A DNA stretch of 64,000 nucleotides from Luidia sarsii (lineage: Eukaryota; Echinodermata; Asteroidea; Paxillosida; Luidiidae): contig OX465102.1 of the NCBI GenBank assembly GCA_949987565.1, positions 15,190,925 through 15,254,924 of the forward strand, in the 5' to 3' direction. The position numbers and the translations under genes are program-made. The notes below the pieces were generated by a model that ran no database searches, was not told where the DNA came from, and saw nothing but the letters and a program-made list of their open reading frames with translations. This document shows positions 12,601-23,053 of the stretch, piece after piece (position 1 is the first letter of the stretch; each line of letters opens with the position of its first letter).

Positions 12601-15600
12601 AAGAGATTCCAGTGCAAAAGTTGCCACTCGCAATCATCACATTCTAGTGGTTCTTTACACTGTAAACCCAAGCGATGTGCACAAAACAATGGCGCAGTTT
12701 CATTTCATTTCCTGCTGATTTGGTTTCGACTACTAGCCTGCCTGTCATTCATTCACGGTTCATTCGCCAGTGTCGTAATGTGGACGAGCGTAAAAATAGA
12801 GCGGTTGGGAAAATATTGGATTTCACATTACGAAGGGGGGGGGGTGAATGCATGGCTCGCTATGCCACGTCCCTGTGTCATTCACCGAGTATGAATGGCA
12901 AGGGTAACAATAAAAGGTCTGATATTTGAGCCTATTCGAAGCAAGGCACGGGTAAACATGCGAAAGGTGATCTCTTTTCAGCCCGTTTCCATGGCGATGA
13001 TGCCCTGCAGCCGATTTGAAGAAAAGTTGCGTCGGCCCTATAGGGCCTAAAAAGTTACACAACTTACAAATGTTGCGTATTAGTCTTGAGCCACAAAGAC
13101 TCATTTCAGCAATTTTTAGCAAAGGCAGCAAAATGTTGCGTAAATTACTCAACAAAATGTTGCGTATGTGTACGCAACAATTTGAAGTTTCTTGCAATCG
13201 GCTGCTCTCTGGTTAATTTGTGTATTGACTATTGGAAGAAATCGTCTTGGTGATGAAGGGCGCGTCTTCGTACGAGAGACAATAATTACATACGAGAGTG
13301 TCAAATCAAACTGATTAAGGACAGAAACATTCGGGTGGCCATCTAAACAAAAGCAATAGGTATCGATCGTTGGTTGTACTGGTTGTATTGTATGTGTACA
13401 TTTATCTATTTTATTTTCGCATTGTGTGTAGGCCTTATTATAGGCCCTACTTGAAAATTTGATCTGGAAGGTTTCATGACCAACTGTAATATCCCTGCGC
13501 GAAGTGCCGCATCCACTCACGGACGGCATTTAAAGACATTATAAGCTCGGGCTTTGGACTTCGATTTCATTTCTATTGTCCATTATAAAGCCAATGGTAC
13601 GACAGAGCGGGCGTTTTACCGCACTTTATAGGTTTATACTCTCTACTGGACAGGGCAAGCAAAATGATAAATCCTTCAACAAGAATTCGGCGATAAACCA
13701 CAGCCTGCGTTTTCGGACGAAGCCTAACTCTAAGGAGTCCTCCAAGAGACAAAGCATAATTTCCTATTTCATAATAGTATTGGTTCCCTGAAAATACCGT
13801 TTCATTCCCTCGAAATAATCATTGCGACCTCCCCAAGAATATTTTACTAATTCATTCCAAAGCAATCATTTTTGTTTCTCCAAACAAAAGTAAATTGTAT
13901 TTCTTCAGGACACAATTTCTAAAATCAACTTAGTAAAAGAATGCACTACATCTGGGCCAGGTCACCTTCCATGTTGAGCACAGTGCGATGACTGCTCGAA
14001 CGTTCCTTCTATAAGTTTAGGCTTTACACTATAGTTCACGTGCGAAATGGCTCACTGTAAAAACGGTGCTCACATCATGCACATGGTTGCATGTTGAGGC
14101 ACATGGTGCACGATACATGCGCATGAGGTGATGTTCACTTTCACTCCGTGCTTGAGGTACAATAGATAGGGAGATGTTCTTGTACATGAAGCACTTCATG
14201 CACCTCATCCGAGTTTTGCTGAAGGCAATGCCCCATGTGCTTGAGCTACAGTATTCAATGTGCAAGTAGGTGCCTCAAGTGTTCATGATTCTGGGACAAT
14301 AAATATGTGCCATTGCAGAAGTGCATGAGGTGCAGTTCGTTTTTACAGTGTTGTTTTCTTTGCTATTTCTTCAGAAATTATTCTGAACTTATTGGTGCAA
14401 GAGTACCGAGGCTTAGAGCGGTGTACAAGTCACGAAGAACGGACGCGGACGAAGGGGGGGGGGGGTAAATATAGGCCAGTGTGAAAACATGTACCGGTAA
14501 ATGAAACCATAAACTGATTGGATGGTACCCCAACCCCATCCACATTTTAATAATCTCGAATACGCCCCCAGGGGAGAACACCGTCTATACGCGTGTAGCA
14601 GCAGTAGGCCCAATGGATGACAGCGTGAGGTTCATAATGTCATTTTTCGGGACAGTTTTGCACGTCGATGCCCCACATCAACAGCGCGCCATTTTTAGCC
14701 AGATCCGATTCACGTGAGGCTCGAGACCCCTGGACACGTATACGGAGCCCCTAAAAGGGATATTCGTTGAAAACAAACTCTACAACAAAATAAAATATTC
14801 GTTCGTATTTCGTGCGTTTCGTGCGCACGAAATTATTTCGTGCGCTCGAAATCATTTCGTGCGCCCGAAAAAACGAACGAATTTTAATTTCGTTTTAAGA
14901 GTTTGTTTTCGATTAATGTCCCTTTAGGGGCTCCGTATACGTACTTCCGGTTTTGATTTTGCATTATTTTCATCTGTTTCGAAATCTGCAAGGAATGTTC
15001 TATACCGAGATCTATTATAGATGGTGACAGAGTTCGCATTTTGGGCCACCCGTCATGAGTTTGTATCGACTATATACGTCATCATCAGCGATTCCATCTA
15101 ACAAAAAGATGTACACGACGGGCGCACATGTCAGAATCGGTTTACAGTCCTCCTGTGAAAAGGGCGTCCTTATAATGATTATAACTGACGTGATCCCATA
15201 ATTCAAGCACGTTCGGTGCTCCTTTGGAACTCATCCACTCCCACTGGATTTTTTTTTTCATTTCGCTTCCTGGATTATTTCTCGCGGCTCTGACGTAATA
15301 CAGAGCAAATGCCAAGGAGAGATATCATAAGACCTCACAAAAGGGAACCCCAGTATACAACATACTGTTAGATGGAATCGCTGAAATATAGTCTAAGAAA
15401 CCAATGAACACTGTGTCGTGTCACGAGTTATGGAAGACGGTACCAACTCAACAATAATCATGCAGCACGGCTTCACTCGTTTCACTCATGAATTGGACTC
15501 TAACCTTTAAAGGCCCAATTCAACATTGGGAAGATCGGAAAACATCGATGTCCACAGATTTCCTTATGTAATTTACACAGTTTGTAGATGGTCATGATAG

Positions 15601-16854
15601 AATCCTTATGTTGAAATTTATACGGTCTGGGACGATGCTGTACTTTTCGAGAAATCTTCACTCAAACATCGACAAATAGTTTATCACTCGCAAGTCATAA
15701 ACTATTTCTTACACTACAGAATGGTGCAAAAACTGTGACGTTTTTTTTTTACTTTTTCGACTTTTTCAGATCACCATTTGAGCTAAAAACTTCGCAGGAT
15801 TGCTTTCTTTGGATGTTTAATGGTTTAACACACAAACTGTGGCAATCTTTTGACCTTTACCAATGTTGTATTGGGCCTTTAAGCTTGGTGGACGAACACA
15901 GGCGGTGGTACAATTTTATGCAAGTCTGACGCGAACGGATATCACGTGATCAACAACGACGTGTTTATGTTGGCCGCGGTTTGTCGGCGGCTGACCGCCG
16001 TACAGTATACAATGCGACTATAAAATAATCATGCCCGCACAACTCAAATTGTCGCATGGGTTTGGCCATGGTCGGATAATTGGTAATCCGGATAATTAAT
16101 GCAGCAGACCTTCGTTGCTACCCAGAATCAAAATACTCTACCCCATGTGCTGTTTATAATCCGCTGTAAAAGGCGAGGGTATCTTGAACTAATTGCCATT
16201 TCATGCACTAATTTTATGAACCAATTCATTATCACCATTGTTATTTTTAAACACTATAATAGGTAGTCGCATAATTCAGTACGCTTGGCCGAGAACAAAA
16301 ACGGGCTGTATTTTGAAATGTAATATTTGAACATTTTTTTTACTATCATGTCACAAAATACATTCAAATTGATTCCCTGCAATAAAGAGTCAAGCTATTT
16401 CAAAACCATTACTGTCTCTCGGACCTTGTATCCCTTTTATTAGAAAGTGTAGGTCAGGATGATATTGTTTCCATTTCAATACAAATAATTATAGGCCCCA
16501 GGCTACCGCTACAACATTACACGTCCTTGGGGTCTAATTGTGTCATATTGTAAACATTATGTCAAATCATAACTCTGATGGAGACTGAGATCATAATAAT
16601 GTTATGTGGGCTGAAAATAGACAAGTCAGTGACCTCAGAGTGTTGTCACTGTGTACATAATGATCACAATAGTGTGCTGCAATGATGAGATGCATAAGCA
16701 TTCACCGCCGGCAGAATATTGCATTTACAATGAGGCGATCTATAAAAAAAAATGAAATGGAGGTAGACTTGTGGAAGTGGAAGATGTGACTTACCCCACA
16801 GCGTTCCTTCAGTTTGGCCAACTCATCGGGGTTGTACGTGGTTGGGTTTCCCAT
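5505..16854 (-). CDS. CRAL-TRIO (Sec14-like) domain protein, complete six-exon gene
   Basis: Joining exons 16795-16854, 11760-11786, 10878-11077, 8135-8219, 6421-6632 and 5505-5616 gives an uninterrupted 231-residue protein, and every junction is GT-AG with matching phase. Residues about 10-75 are a small helical CRAL-TRIO N-terminal region (RFLKAFKNVDDAF, NKWRKEYG). Residues about 85-225 form the lipid-binding CRAL-TRIO fold (IDNVCVLFDMRKFS, RYPERLGVCLIVNAP, KVVFINDE). Proteins of this family bind a hydrophobic ligand, such as a phosphoinositide or other lipid, and move or present it at membranes. It most resembles the short Sec14-like proteins often labelled 'random slug protein 5-like' in invertebrates, a match made from memory. 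No signal peptide or membrane segment is seen. Introns are rich in repeats. The ligand cannot be told from sequence. Confidence 0.9.
5851..6015 (+). repeat. tRNA-derived SINE copy
   Basis: A tRNA-like head has a box A region (GGCCTATTGGTTAAGACG) and a strong box B (GGGTTCGAATCCC). It is followed by a tail (CCTGAAATTTTGTCATCAGG, then GCAGGGCAAAAACCTCACTG). The same head and tail recur at 54160-54330, so it is a SINE family and not a functional tRNA. The head lacks a convincing anticodon arm. Confidence 0.7.
6118..6253. repeat. Foldback of PLE-1 terminal sequence
   Basis: The left arm begins ATAGGAAGGTTTGCAGGTGA and the right arm is its near reverse complement, ending TCACCGCAAACCTTCCTAT. The same word begins the PLE-1 element at 22661 and the copy at 54799. 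The two arms face each other with only the terminal 60-70 bp retained. It lies in the last intron of the CRAL-TRIO gene. Confidence 0.7.
6421..6632 (-). CDS. CRAL-TRIO gene exon 5, lipid-binding core
   Basis: Residues 125-194 plus two bases. It codes EAACKKCNEDVIDNVCVLFD through RYPERLGVCLIVNAP to GCWTVIRP, the most diagnostic CRAL-TRIO part. The acceptor CACTCCAG|GAAG follows an unusual CACCCT-repeat pyrimidine tract (6648-6706). The donor is CCTAT|GTGAGT. Confidence 0.9.
6648..6706. repeat. (GAGGGT)n G-rich microsatellite at an intron end
   Basis: About seven GAGGGT/GAAGGT units on the plus strand. On the minus strand this is a CACCCT-type pyrimidine tract ending about 15 bp before the exon 5 acceptor. 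The G-rich strand could form a G-quadruplex. Confidence 0.75.
6773..7243. repeat. Foldback element, 471 bp, CACTATGAACAT ends
   Basis: The left end reads CACTATGAACATCTAAACGG and the right end is CCGTTTATATGTTCATAGTG reversed. Imperfect arms continue inward with GGTGAAAATGGGGTGAAAAT against TTTTCATCACTTTTTCACGG. There is no coding capacity. It looks like a non-autonomous DNA transposon in the CRAL-TRIO intron between exons 4 and 5. Confidence 0.65.
7244..8134. other. CRAL-TRIO intron interior, nothing else recognised
   Basis: Intron sequence between exons 5 and 4. The open frames here are long by chance and resemble no family. Confidence 0.5.
8135..8219 (-). CDS. CRAL-TRIO gene exon 4
   Basis: Completes Arg96 and codes residues 97-124 (PMIILRVRHH to KCMVYIL). 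The acceptor is CATCAG|A and the donor CTG|GTGAGT. The phase (2 in, 0 out) fits exons 3 and 5 exactly. The segment is equivalent to the family's R-P-[VM]-I-[YI] beta strand and following helix. Confidence 0.85.
8281..8396 (-). other. Exon-like orphan segment inside the CRAL-TRIO gene
   Basis: An acceptor-like TTCCATCAG| is followed by a frame reading LPQDDTGLINAVRVDGNV then RCQLVIRGLISELRQALLS and a stop (8281-8283). The composition looks coding, but the open frame needs phase 1 entry whereas exon 3 ends in phase 2, which would give a stop after a few codons. It could be a poison or alternative 3' exon, a relic of another gene, or chance. I do not recognise the protein. Confidence 0.25.
8545..8700 (+). 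repeat. MITE-B partial copy
   Basis: Shares AATAAACTATTTCTTA, CTACTTTCTCAGATTACC and CCATTTGAGCTAAAACC words with the full MITE-B copies at 15508 and 60455. Both termini are missing. Confidence 0.6.
9160..9690 (+). mobile_element. PLE-2 3' fragment (end of GIY-YIG frame plus 3' tail)
   Basis: The first 145 bp code the C-terminal end of a Penelope-like GIY-YIG endonuclease (DMSVLGIESLGHRS, then REKMWMKRLRTIQPHGLN) and stop near 9303. The same words occur on the minus strand at 48160-48330. A pyrimidine-rich 3' region follows, then the PLE-2 tail GGTCCTGCTAGGATCGAAAC ... CAGTTTGCAACATTTTTG. The reverse transcriptase is missing. This copy fixes the order coding end to tail for the family. Confidence 0.75.
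9750..10107 (+). repeat. Interspersed repeat C, copy 1
   Basis: About 350 bp shared with 10500-10850 and 24620-24960. Common words include TGGCCCTGTTTGGCTGTAGA, ATCCTTGCAGAAAT and GAGATGAAGGTCCAAAC. It has no coding frame or recognised termini. It abuts a MITE-D copy. Confidence 0.7.
10108..10345. repeat. MITE-D copy 2
   Basis: Begins GGCCCTTTTCCAAAAGCCGG and ends CCGGGCTTTGGAAAAGGGTC, with GGCTTTGGCTCCGGCTTCGTC subterminal words on one side and GACGAAGCCGGAGCCCGAGCC on the other, split here only for reading. It lacks the tandem expansion seen in copy 1. Confidence 0.75.
10500..10850 (+). repeat. Interspersed repeat C, copy 2
   Basis: Diverged copy of repeat C in the same orientation as copies 1 and 3. 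It runs to within 30 bp of the CRAL-TRIO exon 3 donor. Confidence 0.65.
10878..11077 (-). CDS. CRAL-TRIO gene exon 3
   Basis: Residues 30-95 plus two bases of codon 96. It opens at CATCAG|TAC and codes YMTEPSIVRFLKAF through RHRDRHGR. The donor is CAG|GTTGGT, phase 2. It carries the N-terminal CRAL-TRIO helices and the start of the lipid-binding fold. Its GC content is well above the flanking repeat-rich introns. Confidence 0.85.
11760..11786 (-). CDS. CRAL-TRIO gene exon 2, 27-nt microexon
   Basis: Nine codons (IIFNADPSQ) between TTTACAG| and CAG|GTGAGA, phase 0 on both sides. It bridges exon 1 and exon 3 in the order expected for the family, where an acidic-proline stretch precedes the segment equivalent to YMTEPSIVRFLKAF. 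Skipping it would keep the frame. Confidence 0.8.
11787..14052. other. CRAL-TRIO intron 1, distal part
   Basis: Intron sequence with no further exon recognised. Small direct repeats of AAATGTTGCGTA lie at 13070-13160 and a short palindrome GCCCTATAGGGC near 13037. Confidence 0.4.
14053..14350. repeat. Foldback element with CACTGTAAAAAC ends
   Basis: Starts CACTGTAAAAACGGTGCTCA and ends in the inverse GTTTTTACAGTG. Inside are degenerate GTGCATGAGG/CCTCATGCAC words in both orientations. Non-coding, and probably a small non-autonomous DNA element. Confidence 0.5.
14735..14942. repeat. Foldback element, 208 bp, ACGTATACGGAGCCCC ends
   Basis: The ends ACGTATACGGAGCCCCTAAA and its reverse complement enclose further inverted sequence (AACAAACTCT / AGAGTTTGTT). 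The centre carries repeats of TTTCGTGCGC followed by [ATC]CGAAA. It is a compact, nearly intact hairpin element in CRAL-TRIO intron 1. Confidence 0.7.
15508..15882. repeat. MITE-B copy 1
   Basis: Ends read TTTAAAGGCCCAATTCAACA and the inverse TGTATTGGGCCTTTAA. Interior words GTCCACAGATTTCCTT and GATGGTCATGATAGAATCC are shared with 60455-60812 and 61209-61496. About 375 bp and non-coding. Confidence 0.8.
16795..16854 (-). CDS. CRAL-TRIO gene exon 1 (start codon)
   Basis: Residues 1-20, starting MGNPTTYNPDELAKLKERCG. The donor is GGG|GTAAGT in phase 0. The ATG is chosen because it opens directly into the conserved N-terminal helix, and the sequence upstream is CpG-rich, promoter-like DNA. Confidence 0.85.
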
Positions 16855-17484
16855 GGTGTGGACTAATCCTCAGCAACGCTATCAAGAGTATATAGTGCAC
16901 AGCGTCCGTATAGTCACGATGTGCCTATAAGTATTATAGGCCAAATAATATAATGTGCCCGGCTCGACGATCGAGGCACAATCACTGGAAGAGATGACAA
17001 TAGACGCGCCGAACGGCCTTGTTGCGGTGAAACATATGGCCCGGTTTCAGCTACGGCGTGATGATGAGCCTCGGCAAAACATGGCCGGCCGCACTACTAG
17101 GAGGGATAAGGGAGAGGCGGAGGGGGAAAAGGAAAGCACGCCTTGCAACGCACGGCGATACGGGAGACGTCTTGATGATGAGCTATGACGACGACGAAGC
17201 ACGGGGCGCGATGCAGGCTGGATGCTCCGTGTGTGTGTGTGTGTGTGTACGACGGAAAGAAAGACCGAGGAGACTACAACGAATCCGCGCAGGTTTTCAA
17301 AGCAGTTGATCAGTCGGCCCTCGATTCCGTCACCATGGTGGGCGATCACTGACGAACCACGAGGCTATTATACAGGGGCGACCTGCGGAGGCAGCACAAG
17401 AAACATGACATGTGATGAGGGCATCGAGAGATGAGGATGACGAGGACGAGGAGGAGGAGGAGGAGGATGGAGATGGTGACGGTT

Positions 17485-17600
17485 ACTGGGCGCGCATGCG
17501 CAGCGCCCGTATATATTCAATGCAGCATTGTGAATAGATAATACACGCGCAGGCATCATAACATGCAGAGATCGCCGCCATTCATAACTCACCACGCTTA
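17485..17600 (-). promoter_or_regulatory. Candidate CRAL-TRIO promoter with NRF1 site
   Basis: A GC- and CpG-rich block upstream of the CRAL-TRIO ATG. A perfect palindromic NRF1-type site (CGCGCATGCGCA, 17491-17502) has a TATA-like AATATATAC just upstream on the minus strand, and a GCCGCCAT word (YY1-like, 17573-17580) lies further upstream. Such motifs are common at animal housekeeping promoters. The start site would then be about 0.6 kb before the ATG. This is a motif-based guess. Confidence 0.4.
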
Positions 17601-20600
17601 TTTAACCAAAAATAACAACGACTTCCTAAATATTTACCAGCATCGATTCTTGTCGAAGGATCTCGAGACTGACATGGACTATTAAAGCGATATGATTATA
17701 AACAGCAAATGCTGTTATTGAGCAGACCATGTGGTCCAACCAGCAACATTTTTTTACAGTTTTTTTTTTACAGGGCCTATACATTAAATATTATGAATGA
17801 TTAGTCGTACGCCTGATCATTAAAACCGCACTTGACGTATAATAATGTCAAAAATGCCCATTCTGAACAAATCCCCGCTGAAAATTGGACTCGACAGACA
17901 TCACTAATTACAAAACACGTATGAGACTATGGGGCGCTGTGTCGTTTTGGTATTAAACCGTGTGCTGCACATCGAGGGCTGCTACCACTGTGCTAGCATT
18001 GCTACGGTACCGGACGGATCACCTTGCGAATTCAATAGGCATGACCGCATGGACAAAAAGGCTATTTTTTTTGCGGGTCGGGATGGTATCCCAAGATGAA
18101 ACCTTTAAAACAACACGACAGACTATCTCGGTAATAGGACAGACACGACTGTATACTCGACTCGTATTCCGATACAGTGTGTACTATAGATCCAAGCAGG
18201 CAATGCCATGCAGATACCGCAATTACTATTTACCCGGTGCGTATTAAAGGTTTATATTCACCTATAGGCCTGTTCAACTTTTATAACGATTCTGCTGTGT
18301 TTGGTTAAAAAATAATGGGACCGGTCTATCCCATTCCCAAGGACAGCAATTAAGTGGGGGATTTTTAAACATAATTATATAACAGGGTACCGGTACTACA
18401 ATCGTCACTTAATTTCCCGCGAGGCTAATTCTATTATTATGCACTTTAATTGGTCAATTCTAGATCGCTATTCAGAACAAAAACATTTTTGGACGTGATG
18501 TAAACTGACTTTACATGCAAATATAATCAAAAATTAATATTCCAGAAATCCATCAAAAAGGGAACATTATTTAGTGTGTACAACGTTTATCATTCAAGAC
18601 ATTTCAGAATTAAACGCGTTAAAATCATAAGTGGTTCGGTAGGCCTTTGCACTTTTTACAGTTTACAAAGTGCACTATAACGTTCTATGATCATTATCCG
18701 TTGGACTATAATACTACATCGACACCATAACTGCATGCATATATCGACATATGGTGTAATTGCTTTCGCGTTGCTGGGTATCTGAACTCTTGCGAAACAA
18801 TCCGGGAGACCAAAACATGAAGCTCGATATATTGAAACCTCTTTTTCGAGTGGCCAAACTGAGCCAGCACACAATCACTGAATCTCAAGAGGCCACCAAG
18901 AATTATCGAAGCGGAAACTCGGTAGTGGACGCAGAAGCTGTTGGTGGACACTGACAACTGGCTGATGATGAACCTATAGATGCCATTACAGCACTGGCCA
19001 TGGATCGAAGTGCCAGGAGAAGCTTTGCATAGTCGCCTGCTTCGCAGCCGAATGAATGAATGAGTGGACACAGAAAATAAACTGTCCACAGTGTGACGGG
19101 AAACTCCGAGTCCGAACCACTATTAGGACTTCGATCGGAAATGAGTTCTTAGGCCCCAGCATTTTTGGTGTTTCTATAATATCATTACTGGGGCCATAAC
19201 TGATCAAGTTGTTCATTTGGATAAGATTTGAAGGTTTGCACGGTGGAAGTATTTACCAACTGCAAGTATCGACAGACCCATCGCGCGACCAATGTTTACA
19301 TGCAACCACGTGACTTATAGCGGGTATTTTTCCTGCCGCCCATTTGGTGCAGAACGGGAGTGGAAACGAGCGAGGCAGACTATCTACATTGTCCAAATTC
19401 GTCTCTGTATGTTTCCATTACTGTTCTCTGTGCCGAATGAGATGAAAAAAGTACGTGATGGCATTTAAACAGTGTGTGACCATACCAGACCTGGTTGGTC
19501 ACAGTTATATCACTATTCCTACATGTACAGTGTATACCTGCCATAAAAATCATGATTTTGGGGAACCATTTGTCCATTTGTTTTTCCGGCAAGTAGTTGC
19601 GCTAGACAATGGCTGTTGTCTACGTAACAAGATGAGGTTTATTATTATTGTGGACCTTTTTACGGTGTGGGTATTAAACTAAAATATTCTTGCCGAAAAA
19701 GGTCCTGCTAAGATCGACAAGTCAGGCGCTCCACATGTCTCAGACTTGGTGCATTTTTGGCAATTGAAGTCAGTAAGCATTATTTTGGCTAAATTTTTTA
19801 CTTTACTTTATCCGACCCACACACATTTAAATGTAAAGGAGTGGCTATAATAGTTAGTCCTCCATTGATCAGATTAACCACATGTTGGTAGCTAAATTTC
19901 GCCGGCGTGCATATTTTGTAGTTGGCCTGAAGTACTGCCTATTGGCATTATTAGTACAAGTACATGTACGTAGGCGGTTATAAACACTCCCATCGATCTG
20001 AAAATGCGTTCTCCTACCGGTAGGCCCTACCCTCGTCTGCCGTCAGCTTACCTGAGTGGAGTTTGACGATTAACGCGGTTGCTCACCTTAAGGGAATCCT
20101 TGATCGTTCGCGTTAACCGACATCGGCCACAGATAACTATGAGGATGGCAGACGCTAGCTACCGGTACACTCCTACAGTATATACACGTGTACTATTTTA
20201 ATACATGTACATGTACATTATGTTGCCACTGCGGCAGCGGGTGAAATCTATAATATAATAGACCTGCCCGCAGCAGCCCTGTCAACGTTGACTGGGTGCG
20301 CACAATAATTATTGTTCGATAATAATGGTGGACCTCTTCCCTGCTTGTGACAGACTGCCGCTTCGTTCTACACACTACGTGTTATTGATCGAAATGGCAG
20401 TTGGTATAAACGGCGTACGTGCACGTTCAAGTGATCCTTGCAAGCCTGTTGCATGTACTGCACACAATCCCCCACGTAGGCTACATGTACAGTATAAAAT
20501 GATACACTGCATCATAATACACGTACTATAATGCCGTTGCGTGTATATGTTGCCACGAGTGTGTACATTGCACTTGTCTCTGGGATCGTAAATGGCCCAT

Positions 20601-21368
20601 AAAAAATTGGTGTGTTTTTTTTATCAAGGGCGGGTCAAAGATCCTCACACGGTGCCATAATATCAGCGAAGTATAATGCCACCTTCTCCAGCGCTCATTT
20701 GGACTACTATTGGAAATAGCCTTGATCAAGTCGTTGGCCGACGATTTATAGCAATCTAAATCCGGTAGTCAGAAATACTGTATCGTGTATGGTGCTTTGC
20801 GTATTACCGTTGCGAGTGATATCCGAAATGCAACGTACCCCCATTCCCGCCCGTTGCTAATTGCACTTACGGGTAGTGGTTATGTGCCAGCCTTTTCCTG
20901 GTCCGTAAACCTATAGGCCTACTCGAGCTGGAAGTACGACTGCGTACACGCTCGTACACAGTCGTGTTCGTACATGTACATTGTACATGTACGAACCATC
21001 CACTTTTGTGTGGGATGCATTATCCGCAGCTGTACGGCGGCCAGGCCAGCGGGCATACGGCGTGTGATGGCTGAGTGCAGTTGTGCAGCGGGTTTGCGTG
21101 CGTCTGGCGTGGATCTTACTGACCGCTGCCGTAGGCCTACCGGAGAGACCGCATTGGACAAGGCTAGTTGGAAAGAATACACAAGCGTTTGTATCATACT
21201 ATATATCAACAACTACATCGGAATGATGCAATATAATTGCTGCTGTGCAGGTTCATGCACACTTCCCAACTGCTTAATTAGTCTTAAAGTTCTATCCATA
21301 AATTATTATTCATCAGTAAGACTGGCACGGCTATAATAGTTGACTTTCGGGGAAGGCCACCATCTAAG
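17600..21368. other. Intergenic stretch, no gene recognised
   Basis: Open frames are short and unlike any family. A diverged PLE-2 tail (GGTCCTGCTAAGATCGACAA) sits near 19695-19790, and a palindrome of CGTACATGTACATTG words near 20970-21000. Nothing else is evident. Confidence 0.5.
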
Positions 21369-21441
21369 GGCTGGATAGCTCAGATGGTAAGAGCGCTGGT
21401 ACACAAAATCGAAGGTCCCGGGTTCACGTCCCGCTCCGGTC
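21369..21441 (+). repeat. tRNA-like SINE head
   Basis: GGCTGGATAGCTCAGATGGT (box A) and GGGTTCACGTCCC (box B) sit at tRNA spacing, and the first and last seven bases can pair as an acceptor stem with wobbles. The anticodon stem does not form, so this is more likely a tRNA-derived SINE than a tRNA gene. Confidence 0.5.
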
Positions 21442-21639
21442 AATTTTTTCCTCAAAGTAAGCAGATTCCCATGCAGTAAGCAGTTAGCAACACTTTTCTA
21501 CCACTATGAAAGCAATTATTATAATTACATGTATCAACCAACAGGTGGGCCTGACATTTCCATTCTTGCCTTTTTCGAATCGTCAGCGGGCCCTCCTAAT
21601 TTTGGATAGGCCTATATTTGCATTTTGGTCAGCAAAAGC

Positions 21640-21760
21640 AAGGAGGCTCGCCTAATACCTCCTTGGTAAATAAGTTTGCAACATTATATGGGTAACGTGC
21701 GACCAAGGAGGTATTAGCATTAGGATTAGGCTCGCCTAATACCTCCTTGGTGCGACCATG
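21640..21760. repeat. Short inverted/direct repeat GCCTAATACCTCCTTGGT
   Basis: GGCTCGCCTAATACCTCCTT occurs twice in direct orientation with an inverted copy (ACCAAGGAGGTATTAGC) between. Each copy is about 20-25 bp. The origin is unknown. Confidence 0.6.
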
Positions 21761-22739
21761 CGAGCAATTAAAACATAATCTCCATGAAGTGCGACCACAG
21801 ACATAGGGAAGTCTGAACTGCATGTAAGCCTAGCTGTTCCTACGATACAGCGACTATTCTATAAACATCATCAAACCTTTTGCCTATCGGTCACGTCGAG
21901 AATTTTGTGGGAAAAATTACCAATCTCAATGTCACTGCAAAGATGTGAGACATGCAGCTTACACGCTGGCTTGTGTATTAGGCGGGTAACGCCACTGAGA
22001 GCCAAGCAGGGCTGACTCCGGGGAAGCAAGTCGAGCGCCCCCTGCGAACGAATTGAAGAAACAAATGATATTGGACTATAATAGACAAACTCCATCTCGT
22101 AATAAAGGCCTGCCGAATCCACACACAGAGCTCTATATATGGCCATTTTACGAATCCATGGATTAGTCTCAGTCTGACAAAAACCTGAAAATACCGGCGG
22201 CGAATTTGCAGCTTTTCTGGCCTTTTAACTACATGTACGAATATAGTACTTAGTAGGCCTATAGAGTATTCGCCAAGAAACTAGAGGCGAATGATTGTTT
22301 CTATAGACCTGTGGCAGTACTAAAACTACTATATAATTCATAATGGGTAAGAAAAAATGCGACAAAAGCCTAAGCCCGAACCTAAGCCTTCATTTCATAA
22401 ACGGCTTATGAATCCACACCATAGCTTATAATGTGACCTGGCACAGCGACATGAGGAATATCCCATCAAAACACTTTTTGAGTAAACGATGCCTGAAGTC
22501 AAAGTATCTTCTCAATTCGAAAAAAAGAAAGAAAAAAAAAGTATTTTGGGAAAGTTAATGTATTAGAGGATATTATGTCCAAAGGATTTTTCCGAAATCC
22601 GTCTCTAAATGTTGAAAAAAAACAAGGATTTCAGGGGAGTGTTTTTGTACTGTTTTCATTATAGGAAGGTTTGCGGTGAACACCATGTATCAGGTCTCTT
22701 AAAGGAAGAGGTATGGTTCTGAAAAGAACCTGAGGGTAA

Positions 22740-22779
22740 CTCGACGTTTCGACCAGTATGCTCTGGCCGTCATCAGGAG
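22740..22779 (-). ncRNA. Hammerhead-ribozyme-like motif of PLE-1
   Basis: On the minus strand CTGATGA (22776-22770) is followed by a stem (GGCCAG, loop AGCATA, CTGGTC), then GAAAC (22750-22746) and GTC (22745-22743). A 3-bp stem I (CTC/GAG) closes it. Helix III is only the self-complementary ACGT, as known for Penelope-type hammerheads thought to act as dimers. One extra C (22769) sits between the core and stem II, so activity is uncertain. Confidence 0.5.
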
Positions 22780-23053
22780 AATGTCTTGGGATCGGTGGTG
22801 GAACTCCTTATGTACCGGTGGTCGCTGAGGCGGGAAGGCGGGAAAGATTATCCTCTAGGGAGGATTATCCTAAGGGGGGCTTAGGTCACTGAGGTGGGAA
22901 GGCGGGAAAACCCTAAGGGGAGACTGGTGGGGGGGGAACCTATAGGTGCTCACTGGGGTGTGTCAGAAGGTGGTAGGGAGGCCGTGGATATAGGTGATCC
23001 ATGAGTCGGCTAGGGAAGGGGGCTTAGACTGGTGTGGGTATGGTTGGGATGAC

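Noticed and set aside
21369..21441. Functional tRNA gene
   Set aside because: Boxes A and B and an acceptor-like stem are present, but the anticodon stem does not pair, so a SINE head is more likely.
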